Under the pieces are notes generated by a model. The model saw nothing but the letters and a program-made list of their open reading frames with translations, had not been told where the DNA came from and made no database searches. From Eudorina sp. 2006-703-Eu-15 (taxonomy: Eukaryota > Chlorophyta > Chlorophyceae > Chlamydomonadales > Volvocaceae): a stretch of DNA of 64,000 nucleotides. Location of the stretch: assembly GCA_003117195.1 (NCBI GenBank), contig BDSI01000034.1, forward strand, positions 704,956-768,955, written 5' to 3'. Below, one piece after another: positions 11,498-23,308 of the stretch. Position 1 is the stretch's first letter. Every line of letters begins with the position of its first letter. A program made the position numbers and the translations under genes.

Positions 11498-14098
11498 TGT
11501 TGCCTCGGACAACAACAACGTAAAAGGGCAAGAGACGCAGGAACGCTGTAACAATAAGTGTAAGCTTATAAAATGTACACTGGAACTACTGCTTTAGATT
11601 ATTAGGCATTGAAAAGTGTGGTTGTCAGTGTTTTTGTACCCTGTGAGATGCGGCGAACGATGCCGTACGTGCGGCGCGCGCGTCGTCCAGGCCACACCTG
11701 GCCACACAGACCACCACCACCTGGATCTCGCTCACCACCTCCGCAGCTAGGTCTTCCACTGCCTGCTTGCTGCACGTCGCTCGGTAGCGTATCCGCCGGG
11801 TTCTTTCCGGGTCCTTACTCATCTCTGTTCTTCCCTATCTAGGCCGGGTCACATCTCAACACACATGCACCTCGCATCGCGCGCCGGTGCGTGGTGGCGC
11901 CGCGGTCGTCCGGGCGGCCTGCCGCATGCTTACTTGGCCGCTTACTTCACCGCCTGGATGGCACGCATATTGCAGCAGGTACCCAGGCACTACGTACATA
12001 TCGCGATGGGCTACGTTTCGGGGGTGGGCGGAAGGGGGTCTCGCGCGCGCAAGACACACAGGAGAGCGAGGCTGCCGTACGTTGCAGTTGGTGGCAGTAA
12101 GTCGGCGGATCCGGGCCTGCACGGCGGTGTTCACATGGCGATGACCCCGACGGAAGATGACGCCGATTACTGAAACAGGATGCCGCAGTCAGTCAGGGCG
12201 TGGCGATGCGCGGCAGCTGCTGCTGGCGTCAAAGGACCCACGGGTCCATCCGTCGCCCGCGGCCTTGTCGGTTGGGGCGTGTCCAATGCGCACATGGGAG
12301 CTGACGGGAAAGACACTGGCACTCTGTCAATTAGTCCGTGGTTAGAATCCCGGCTCCCTCCCCGCCATATGAATCCCTTTGGGGTACACCCTGCATTACG
12401 TTGCGCCCACCCTGCATTAAGTTGGTTGTACGGCGGTTGTACAAATGGCGGGAGTGTCGTTAGTATAAAAGGCGGCGCCTTTCCGTAGTGGCGCTGTGGT
12501 CGTCAGGTCGTGAATTGTGGCTCTGGGTCACTGGTACGTTGCTTCACCCTTCTTGATGACACATTAATCCTTCAAGTATTTCCCCCAATGTTTCCGTTTG
12601 TGAGTCGTGTCCATACCCGAGCTAGGGTCACTGGTACGCAACCCCACCCTTTTTGAGGAGGTTCGAGTCCCTCAAGTATTTCTCCGTCCGCATGTTTTGC
12701 AAACAGGTGCAAACAAACGGCTTCCATCCTCGTCTCTCTCTCTCTTTTGTCCCCATCACGGGGACAAACGGATTCCATCCAGCTGCCCTTCCCCTTCGTC
12801 TCATCCTGAGCTAGACGACGCTACCGTACACCTACGCTTTAAGGCCTCCCGTCCTCCGTTCACGTTCGCGCACTGAACAGCCGGCACCAACCGTTACTTG
12901 GGCCTGGCGGCCGCACCGCGAACCTCTGCCTCGTTTCCGGCCAGGGCCAGTAGCCTTAGGTCAAAACTCTGCTTCCGCTTACCGCTCGCACTTGCCCATA
13001 TGTCGATAAACATCTACCGCGGGGTCCGCTGTAACATCCTTAATAATAATAAACATCTCGATAAGGCCTCCCCCTGGTATCGATTCCTTCTCCGAAACGA
13101 TCCTGGGGGCCCGGTCGTGTGGTCCAGGGTCTTCCCAAGCGTTCCCACAAACCCAAAAAGTTAGGGGCCGTCCGCGGGGCGCAGACCACCCCGGTGCGGG
13201 CGCTACAAACGGCTTCTTGCCGGAGCACATGAGCTGGGGGAGTCAGCGTCGATTAGCTTCCATACGAAGTACAGCAACAAAACGCAAGCAGAATCGGCAA
13301 GCAGATGGATTCGGGATGGATGGCTTGTCGCAGTGCCGTCAGATAGATGGACACACAAGGCGCAACAGCTGGTACTTGGATGGCTTGGAATGTATGCAGC
13401 TTTTTGTGAAACCCCAAACAGAGCTGTGAACCCAAATTCAATGGCGCATGCATACCAATTCCTATTCGGAGCGCATGCAACACAGCACATTTCAAGTACA
13501 GTACGTCAGCACGAATGGAGGTGGCTCGTCTATTGGTCCTCAGACGTACGGTGTGACAGTGCATCAGACCATCAGTACGGCTGAAGGTGGGCCGTCTGTA
13601 GGTCACCAGCTAGTGGGACCACACCCGCGCACGGGGGAAAGATTGGGTACATAAGTAGGCAGGGAGACATGCACTTCTTCTGGCGGGGCGAAGGGAGGCA
13701 GGGATGACTGCAAAGACGTTTCGTGGCAACCTGCAATTCGCTTCTGTCCCTGTGTGGGTTCAGATGGAACCAACTTGCGATGAGCGCATCTGCGCATGCA
13801 CTTGCAAACCACCAACCGACTCCCCCAGATCCATACGGCATTACTGTATGACTACGGTAGTGTTACCGTGTGTCCATTACGAGGAAGTAACGCAACTAAT
13901 TGAAGACAATTAAACATCCTGGCCAGCAAGTACTGTTTCCTGGCCGTGATAGAAGCTGTCCCAGAAATGGGAAATGCTCCGCAAACCAGAAGCAATATGG
14001 AGTTGCCTTGTTTTGATCGACATTTTAAATTTTACCATGACATGAAATTCCACAAGCGATAAGAAACGCGGATAACAACTGTTTGTTGACTGACGCAG
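11498..14098. other. Divergent promoter region between the aldo/keto reductase and CEP120 genes
   Basis: No coding sequence that I can support. It should hold both 5'UTRs and promoters. A TATA-like GTATAAAAGG at about 12459-12468 is too far from either start to assign with confidence. It includes the imperfect tandem duplication at 12520-12690. Confidence 0.5.
12520..12690 (+). repeat. Imperfect tandem duplication (about 75-bp units, offset near 97 bp)
   Basis: Both units share GGTCACTGGTACG near their start and TCAAGTATTTC near their end, with about 40 diverged bases between. The second unit contains GGTTCGAGTCC, which resembles a tRNA B box, but no cloverleaf is apparent. Confidence 0.6.
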
Positions 14099-17000
14099 AT
14101 GGGCAGTCCTGGGTCTGAGGACAGGACCTGGATCCTCCGCGTTAGTATTCAGGAGGGCAAGGCTTTTGGGCCAGATTTACAAGCAGTTGCCTGCGCTGCG
14201 ACATTCGCTGGCGAGACCAAGTTAACACCCTATAGTGTAGGCCGTGACGCTCACGTATGGAATACCACGCTGCAATGGCGCGTGACAATGGACCAGTTCC
14301 GACGTCTCACAGCCTTGGGTCAGAAGGACTGCAAAGTTGTGCTGTCGGCTAAGGATGGCACAAAGCTGGGCTGGTTTCTGGTGGACATGCGTGCGGCAAA
14401 GCTGCAAGCACAGTACAAGAAGCTAGATGGTAAGTTACATGTTCTTTTCGTTTCAGGATTAATCGCCCAGGGCCCTGGGCTCACCCGCAGCTTGCGCACG
14501 CAGGCACATGGGTGACGCTGACGGGCGCCAAAAAGGGAGAGACACCGCAGGTGCTCATGGTATCGCTGTTCTACGAGGACCGACCCGACGTCTCGTTTTC
14601 ACAGGAGCCAAAGCAGTCGCCCACCAAATCGCGCGCACCTGCACGCCGTAAGCAGGTCCCCAGTACCGGCGAGGCCAACAGCGGGCCGCCGAACCCAGAT
14701 GCTGCGCCAGATGCTGCTACGGAGGGCGGCGGCGCAGCGACGGGTCCGGACGGCGCCAGCGGCTCATCAGGCGCGGAGCCGGGCCAGGCTCGTGCCGCAG
14801 TATCGGCAGTGCCGCCAGCGCAGAACCCGACCTCGGGGCTGCCCAACTTTGGCAGCCCCGGGCGCAATCCCGCGGATGACGGGCCCTTTCGGAAGTTCTC
14901 GCTGACCGTCGATGTGCGGAGCTTCCAGAGCAGCAAGCGGCTGCCGCTGAGCAGCGCCTGCGTGTACGCACAGGCTATCCTGCCGGCGGAACTCATAGGT
15001 ACGTTGCGACGCCCAACTCCACCGGGGCGGGGGAGGGGCCGCAGCGCGATTGCCACCCACATCACCATCACAGACCCAGGTTGCGCCTTCCGCACGACCG
15101 ACCGCACCTGACCGCACTCAAGTGCGGCCTGGGCCTGCGTTTCGTTACAACACCCTCCGCACCCGTCGGCGTCACAGCCTTTCCAACCCCCTGCAACCCA
15201 GCCAACACGACACCGCTGTCCCGGATAAGGCTGCTTGTCCTCGTGTGGCTTGCTTGTGCTGGCGCTCACCCGCCCCGTTGCTGCTGACGTGTACCCTCAA
15301 CGTTGAGTGCGCCGGACGGTCGCGCTGGCTGTGGTGTCTGGTGGTCGCAGAGCTGGTGGTCAGCAGCGGCTTCAAGCTGCCGTCCCGCCTGGCGCCGCTG
15401 TGCAGCCATCCCGCAGTGGACATCCCGCGGGGCGCGGAGGGCGCGCTGCCCAACGGGTGGGTGGGGAGGTTCAGCCCCGGAGTGGGAGGGGCCGACGGGG
15501 GTCAGGATGGGGCCTCCGAGTGTCCTTGCGACCGGGTGACGAACCACTGTTGGATTGCGAGGGCAATGGTGATGGGTGACCCGTCACCGTTCGTGTTCAC
15601 GGGTGACGCTAGTTCATACACGCAGTTGCAAGTTAGCAAGTATGGCCGAGTAACCTGCGGGTGATTAGCGGGCCCCGGCAGGGCCGTGCCTTGCCTGCAG
15701 GCCAGGCTTCTTACCCTGCAGCGCTGCTTGCTTTGCTCTCCCGCACATGCGGCGAAAGCACCCAAGTCAGGAAGCACACTGGACAGCTAGGTATTGATTA
15801 CGCAAAAATTGCCTTTTGACGAGCGCCGGATACATCCACCGATCGCCCCTGCCGGTTGCACCCACCGGTTTGCAGGTACGGGACCCTGGAGTTCTCGGCG
15901 GGTGTGGTGCAGCTGGCCCGGGTGCTGGCCAGGGAGCCCCGGATCAGCGTGGAGGCCTGGCACAAGGAGAGGTGAGGGAGGCGGTCTCGGACACGGGACG
16001 GAGACGGTGACGGTCCGGGCTTCGCGGGCGTTGCGCTGGTTGAAGTTCGGGCCCGGAACGATGCACGTCGGGACGGTGTACGTCTGACATGGTCGTCATC
16101 GCTTGCGCGGATGCAGCCGCGGATGGCCGGCCTGCGTACTCGCCATGGATCCGCCTTCGCCCACCCCCCTTCCTTTCCTCCCCTCGCCGCCGCAATGCGC
16201 AGGTTCCGGACGGACATGCTGCTGGGCGCGGGCTCCGTGCCGCTGTCGCCGCTGCTGCAGGGTGCCTGGGTGGACGGCTACGCGCCCCTGTTCGCCCTGG
16301 TGACCAGCTCGGTGGCGGGGGAGGTGCGCGAGGAGCGAGTGCAGGTGCGGGGGTGGGCGGGCTGGAAGGGGGGCGGGTCTAAAGCAAGAAACAAGCCCAA
16401 AACGGGGTGGGCGGGAGGCGCAGAGTGGATGGGTGGGTGGGTGGTTCGTGGACGGCATTCAATCTTTCCGTAAAAAATATTCAGGAAAACCAACCAGCCC
16501 CCGCGGTGCACTCTCCGCGTGCCATACACGCAACTCTGGCTGACATCGCCACCCGAAAGAGGTCGTGCAACCCACATCCTGAAGTCTCTTGCTTCTTTCC
16601 TTCCTGCTTGGCTGGCCTGCAGATGGGCCTCCTCCGCGTGGTGCTGTCGCTGGAGGACAAGGGACCCGCGCCCGTGCCCGGGCAGCCGCCCGAACAGGCG
16701 CCGCTGATCGCACCCGCCCGGGCAGTCGCGGACGCGGGCCCTCCCCCCCTCCCGGCACCGTCCCAGGTTCTGCGCCCTCAGCCGAGCCCCTACGACCTGG
16801 ACGCTGCGGGCAATGAGGCCGCCGGTCCCATTGCCACCGCACCTGCGCCGGCGTCGGTCGCCGTCCCCGCCGCACCACTTGGTGGTCTGCCTGGGTCCGG
16901 GGGAGCTCCCGGGGCGCAGCGTGAGCAAGGCGAGCTGGTCATCCGGGAGATGCATCCGCCGCCGCCGCCGGCGGCAGGTCAGGGTGCTCCCGCCGTCATC

Positions 17001-20000
17001 CCCGCCGCTGTGCCCGCCCCGGAAGTGCGCGCGCGGCAGCCGGCTGTGCCCATGCCGCAAGCGTACAGCCTGGCGGCACCGCCGGTGGTGTCCCTCGGCT
17101 CGCCTCCCGCACTCGCCCGGGGCCTGGGTCCGGGTGCCGGGCTGATGGCGCCGCCTGGCGGGGGCGCGGCTGCGGCACTGCACGGGGGCCCCGAATTTGA
17201 GGCGGCTTGGGAGCTGGAGGTCTGGAAGAAAGGTACGTGACCGTGTGCGTTGAGGGTACGAACGGCTTTGACGACTGGGCCTTCATTGCAGGGCCCAGTA
17301 ATGGATAGCCAGCGAGTGCGGGTTGGCACCAGACGGTCGCATGCTCGGCGTCTTGCACCTCATCATGTAGACAGGCCTCACTTTGAAGCGGCCGAAGTGC
17401 GACCTAGCACAGCCGTTACGCCAGCCGTCACCCGTTCGTCGTGCAACGAAGAGCAGTGCACTCGTATGCGCTGGCCTCAGCAGCACGACCTCCGCGGGCT
17501 GGGCTGCACTGATTGCCATGGCCGGGGTCGTGTCCGGGGTCAGGGAGCCCGGGTTTGACATCCCCACACTCAAACTCAAAACTCAACGGCGGCTTGTTCC
17601 TCGGCTGGTTGTCCACCGACGGCGCCCTCTGCAGCGGAGGAGGCCCGGTGGCGCTCCGAGCTGCGGGAGCGGGAGACGCAGCGGATGATGGTGCTGGAGA
17701 GCGAGTGGCGCCGGCGCGAGCGGGCCCGGGAGGCGGAGATCGCCAGTCTCAAGGCGGAGTACCTGGCGCTGGAGGAGAGGGCGCAACAGGTGGGGGCCGG
17801 GGCGGGGCTTTTGCAGGCGCAGGCCTGCACTGCACTGAGAGCTGCACCGCGTCGCACACGTCCCCCAGATGTTATCATATCTGGGGCTTGCCCTGGTATA
17901 CACCGTTGATCCCTATGGGGGTCCGCTGTAACGTTCATTCATTCGTATCATGCATATGGCGCGGGCGTGAAGGGATATGGCGCACCTCGCGCGCCTGCTG
18001 TGCCCCAAGGTGCTGGCATCGGCCTTTTGAAGCCGAGACTACTCGACGCCGTTGGCAAAGAGCGAAATAAATAAGCACGGAAAGCCGAGTCGCGTCGCGG
18101 TCGCCTTGCTGCCCGCAACAGCGGCCAGCGGCAATGTCATTCCAAATGTGCCCGTGACCGTGCCAAGCCAACCGGCTCCCGACAAAGTTGTCAAGTGCAT
18201 GCACCACCTAGCTTGTTACACTATCCGTACCGGTGCTGGGCGGTCGCGATTGTGTGTGCCTCTCTCTCTCGCTCTGCTTGCCGCGGCAGGCGCTGGCAGC
18301 GGCGGAGGGCCGCGAGCGGCGAATCGTGGCGGCCGAAGAGGCTCTGTTGCGGCGGCGGAAGGAGCTGGAGCGCGAGCACGCGGCTCGCATGGTGGAGGCG
18401 GAGGCGGCTGTGCGGCGGCTGCAGGTGGAGTGCGAGCACCAGCTGGACATCGAACGTGACCGGTGGGTGCGGGTTTACATGGGAGCCGGGTGAAGCCCAG
18501 GTGCACCCGACAGGTGGGGTTGGGCACGGCACACGGCGAATGGCGCGCAGGCCCGTGCCTGCTGTTCAGACGCGCCGCTCTGTCTTCACCGCCAACCACC
18601 CGGGGTTGGTGCAGCGCACCTGCCAGAGGGGCCCCCGGCTCCACTCTGTAGCGGTTCGTTCACCATGCTGAGCCTCGGCAGCCTGCGCGGCCCCTGGCCG
18701 CCCCTCCGACTGGCTGACGAGACGTGCCCCCCCCTCACTCGATCCGCCTGGACCTGGACCTGGACCTCCGCCCGGACCCCTGGGCTTCTCAGGAACGCGG
18801 AGCTGGTCCGGCGGGTGGCGGCCCTGGAGGAGCGCCTGGCCGCCAGCGAGATGCGCTGCCTGACAGTGGAGAACGAGTTCGCGGGTGGGTGGGCCGTGGA
18901 TGCGTGGGTTGGGCTGGGTGCGGCGAATGGGTGGGCAGGCAGCGCCGACGGATACACTGGTTGGTGCGTGGCTGATGTGTGGGCAAGGGCAGTGGGTCAT
19001 CTCGTGTGTGGCGCCAGGCTCTTGACCTGCGCAGGCCGCCCGGGCGCCGTGTCACCTGGCGTGGGTGTGCGTGCGGTTGCGCCCCGGGAGCCAACTCGGG
19101 GCTGGACGGTGCTGCTACGTCTACTGCAGTTGGGGGCTGGCGCCTTTACTGTCCCCTTGCACACTGCACGATTGCCGTGCAGACTTCCGCGCCGCGGCTC
19201 GGTCGACCCCGGAGGCGGAGCTGGCGCGGCAGCTGGCGGAGGCCCGGGAGGCGGTGAAGGCCGCGGAGGCGCGCGCCGCAAAGGCAGCCAAGGCCAAGCA
19301 GGGGTACAAGGAGCAGGTGGGCGGCGCGCCGGTGACGTTCCCAGCTCCCGACGGGATCGCACGACTCCCTGGGATCGAGATCTGGTTGTCCCTCGTCACC
19401 ACTGCCTCGATGACATTGCTGACCGATGTGGGTGGGTTCCGCGGGTGCAGGTCCGCAAGCTGGCGGATCAGATGACCGCCCTGCAGCGGCGGCGCAACCA
19501 TCGCGGCAGCGACCCGGACGACTCCGCCTGCGGCCTTGCCCCGCTGGCGCCGCTCGGGGGCCCGCCGGCAGGCAACACGTCCGCCATCCGCGCAGCGGCG
19601 GAGGAGCAGGCCAGGTGCGTGTTGGGGGGGAGAGCAGCGGCGGGCATGCCCATTCTCGAACCCATGCTGTCCCTTTTAGCATCACGCAGTTCTCAGCGAG
19701 ATTATGGGTGTCTGCGCACTGTCCTCCTCCCCGTAGGAAGGTTAGCCCCGCGCTCCCTTTGTCCGGCCCGGTCCGGTCCTGTGCGTTTAGTTGATCTTTT
19801 TCCCACACATGGTTAGTTGGTAGTTTGAATGGCCCGCGTTGTGCACTGCCTGCTTTCGGTCCATGCACGACAGGTACGCCGCATCGACGCAGCAGGAGCT
19901 CAAGGCCATGAAGGCCCAGCTGGCCGCCATTAAGGCGGCGGCGATGGCGCAGCTGTCGCCACCTGATTCGCCGCGGTTGCGGGCGGGTGGTGCCGGGGCG

Positions 20001-21910
20001 ACGGCGGCCCCAGGCGCCAGCGCCGCCCCGGGAGCGGCGGTCTCCGGTCGGGTGTCGGGGGTGCTGGACCCGGCGGGTGCTGGCGACAGCGCCGATGAGG
20101 CCGCGGACCTCCGCGCCAGTGACCAGCAGCGAAACGGTGGGGAACCTCGGGAAGGATTTGGGCACCCGGGCTTGCTCCTTGTTGGCGGCTGCCACACCAA
20201 ATCTGGGCTGGCCGTCTTGGATTGTGGTGTCAACACGCGGTGTAGTGCTCGCACAGCCACGCGATGATGTACGCGCATGGCTGGCCAGTGGAGAGGTGTC
20301 TGTAGCGTTGCATATTCGGTGCGCCCAAACCTCTGCTGCCCGTTCTTTCGGATGCTTACCGGTACCGGCATCGCGATGAAGGTGGGTTCGTTTGAACCAC
20401 TAACGAACGCCCCGGCCCACCCCACGCAGGACGCGCGGACTGGCGCGGCGGGAGCAGCGGCGGGGCCGGCAGGATCGTTGTGCAGCACAGCGGCAGCGGT
20501 GCCCCACCCGGGCGGCACCCCACACCCCATTCTCATCCGGGGGCCGTGCACGAGCGCACGAGCAGCAGCACTGACACCAACGCATCGGCGGTCGACGACG
20601 GAAACCCCCCCGTTGTCGGCAGCTCTACCGCCCGCCATCCGCACCATCACCACCTGCAGCAGCTGCAGCTGCAGCCACAGCGAAGGCCCCAGGAGCCTCT
20701 CCCGCAGCATCAGGTGGGTCAGGCGGGTCAGGCCGATGCACCCGCCGCGCGCTGGGCAGAGCCCCGCCCCGCCGGCAGCGCCCCGCCGCCAGGCGCTGGC
20801 GGGCCCCACGCACCGCCGCTCGGGCCGGATCCGGGGTCTCCCGGTAGGGCTGCCTCTGCGCCGACCCCGCCCACGATGGCGGTGCAGAGCGTGTCCACGT
20901 CAACGTCAATGACCAGGCCCATGGCGACGGCGGTTGCGGCCGCGCCGCCGCCGCCGCCGCAGCAGCAGCGGCGCGGCTGGGCTGTGCCGCCAGACAGCAG
21001 GCGGCAAGCGGAGCAGCAGGCCGCGGGGGCTGGGATGGGTGGCGCGCAGGGTGCCGCGGAGGAGGAGGGGGAGGAGGACCTTGACGGCGACAGCGCCCGG
21101 TGGGATGGGGGCGAGTGGCGGCAACAGGGCGGGCGGCAGCCCGGTACGGGCGCAGGTGCAGGCGGCGGCGCTGCTGCTGCAGCGCAAGACCCGCAGCGCT
21201 ATGTGGTCGACAGCGACGAATCCCTCCACCGGCGCAGCCTGGCGGACCACCTCGCGAGCGCCAGTTCCGCCTCCCAGCTGCGGGAGGTGCAAGCCGCCGA
21301 GCGGCCTCGAGAACGAGAATGGGAACGCGGGCGAGAGGGGGCAAGGGATGCCGAGTTACGACCGCAACGGCGCCCGGCCAGCCCGCCGCGGCCGTCCGGC
21401 GGATCGCGCCAGGGGCCACCAGCCCGCGCCAGCTGGCAATTGCCACCTCAGCTACAGCAGCAGCAGGAGCAGCACCGCCGTCAGCAACCCGCTGGGGAAG
21501 GGTGGCACGGCGAGAACCCCGATGAAGGAAGCACGGCTGGGACGCCTGCGGACGAGCCTGCGGCCCCGGGCCGACGACGCGGAGACTTGCGGGCGGATGG
21601 TCGTGGGCCTTACGAAGGGGTGCCGGCTGTACAGGGTACCGGCGGCCACACCGCCGTCCGGGAAAATGTAGTCGTCAGCGCCAGCAGCGGCGTTAGTGAC
21701 GTGAATCAGTTCAGTGGTGGCGGTGGCGGCGGTGGTGGTGGTGGAGGTATTGGTGGCGCCGCCGACCTGGCGGAGCTGCACCGTTTGACCCGCCGCAAGA
21801 TGGAGCTGCTGCAGCGGGGCCACGACCCGGACGACCCCGTGGTGGCTCTGCTGGATGAGCGGATACAGGGCCTCATCGCCAACACCGAGGGCCTGGCCGC
21901 AGACTACTGA
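14099..21910 (+). CDS. CEP120: CEP120-family centriole protein (Chlamydomonas counterpart known to me as UNI2)
   Basis: Centriole/basal-body assembly protein. Exons: 14099-14429, 14504-14998, 15351-15456, 15876-15971, 16203-16344, 16623-17232, 17635-17789, 18290-18462, 18793-18884, 19183-19316, 19451-19614, 19874-20136 and 20430-21910; every junction keeps phase, giving 1413 residues. Residues about 9-145 form an N-terminal C2 domain (WILRVSIQEGKAF to VLMVSLFYEDR); a second C2-like region spans about 245-400 (FSLTVDVRSFQSSKRLP to LLRVVLSLED). Residues about 585-865 are coiled coil beginning WELEVWKKAEEARWR, as in animal CEP120. A long Gln/Pro/Gly-rich disordered stretch follows, then the conserved end DLAELHRLTRRKMELLQRG. 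Family members are nearer 1000 residues; the excess is mostly in the last exon. TGTAA at 22973-22977 is a plausible poly(A) signal. A LINE tail lies in the intron before exon 8. The 15351 acceptor is the weakest junction. Confidence 0.9.
17880..17944 (+). mobile_element. 5'-truncated non-LTR retrotransposon 3' tail in a CEP120 intron
   Basis: Matches the 8519-8598 element: GGGGCTTGCCCTGGTATACA, then GATCCCTATGGGGGTCCGC and GTAACGTTCATTCATTC. It lies in sense orientation in the intron 17790-18289. Confidence 0.7.
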
Positions 21911-23308
21911 GAGTTGGAGGACAGGGCTGGTGTGACTCGTGCGGCGCCGGTGGATGGCTCAGGGGCAGGGCAAGTGGCAGGAGGGCGGGTGAAAGCCTGG
22001 CTCGGCGACGCTGGGCCGCCTGGCTGCGGCAGGGCGACCGGTCGCGCTGCTTTGCAGCGAGGAGTGGGGGCCGACCCACGTTGGGCGAGTACAGCAGCAC
22101 AGCAGCTGGGGGACAGGCGCTGGCTTGACAGAGGGTGTGACGCCGGCGGCGGTTTGTTGCGGATGTTTGTTACCTCATATGGGCTGCGATCACATGCGGG
22201 CGCGCGCGGTGACAGGCGAGAGCGGTTGGGCGCTTGGACAAGTAGAGGCGATGATACTTCAGACATTGACCGACCATTTCGGGCGGGCGTGGTTCCTTCG
22301 GATCGACTCTTATCTTACCATACGTTGACGGCGCCCTCGTCCGACCGTAAAACGAGAACTTTTGGTTGTCTGTGTATGGGTATGATATATACGCCATGTC
22401 GGGGATTTGTTATTGGCCCAAGCCGCCAAGCGGGACGACCCACCCTAATCGTTCCGCCGTACTGGAGGTCTGGCAGGCTCTGTACCCACTGCAAGCGTTG
22501 TTCACACATTGGACCGGTGGCGACGCATCTGTGAGCTTCCTTTCGACTGGCTGGGTACCGGAATTGAGCAGACGGAGCGGGGAGTGACATTTCACACACG
22601 AGCGCCACACCGTGCAGGACCCGCCACGCCGGGGCACAATGTGCGGCTTCGGAAACGGGCGAGGCAGAGGGACGGGGCAGGGGATGGGGGATGGCGGGGC
22701 CCGGACCCAGGAGTCAGGCCTGGCATTTCCGATTGCGTGATTGGTCAGGGCGCGCAGTCTATTGGTGTGCGGCCATGACGTCCGTGTGGTTGTGGTGGGG
22801 AGATGCCGCAGCCCGACGGACTCCGACGGACTCCAACTGCGATACGTTGGTTCTGAAGAGGAAAAGAGGAGGAGGACAGGGGGCGCGGGTATGTGGGCTA
22901 GCCAGCGTGCCTTAGAGATCGCCCGCGCGTCGTACAGGTGCCCGCTAGGCAACCCACCTCCCAAGCAAGCCATGTAATCTTGATGACTTTGTCAGCGCTA
23001 AAGCTAGACATGCTATTTGTTTGGCAAACGAAGGACTGCGGTTTAGTCCTGGGCTCCTGGCCCTCTCTGAATGAACGCCCAGCCGACCGTTAGTCGCTGC
23101 AAGTTACCGTTTCACTTTGTACGCCGGTACCCGGTCCTTTATGCATAGCAAACAAGTAAGGGCTGGCGCGGTCCCGGGTTTGTAAAAGTGCGGCCTGAAG
23201 GGCAAATGCAGTATTAATGACGAGTTATGCGAGCAACTCAGAACACGCAGATGACTCGGTCGAGTAAGTCGTCAATGAGGTTTCCGGTGATGAAGGTTTT
23301 GGTGTTGA
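21911..23308. other. CEP120 3'UTR and intergenic DNA
   Basis: Follows the CEP120 stop codon. TGTAA at 22973-22977 suggests a roughly 1-kb 3'UTR. I see no gene; a 187-residue open frame on the - strand lacks any family signature. Confidence 0.5.

Noticed and set aside
12655..12680. B-box-like GGTTCGAGTCC suggesting a tRNA-derived SINE
   Set aside because: The partner repeat at 12520-12596 lacks it and no A box is found at the right distance, so I kept only the tandem duplication.
22410..22973. 187-codon - strand open frame downstream of CEP120
   Set aside because: No ORF-internal family motif, low-complexity Pro/Ser content, and position inside the probable CEP120 3'UTR.
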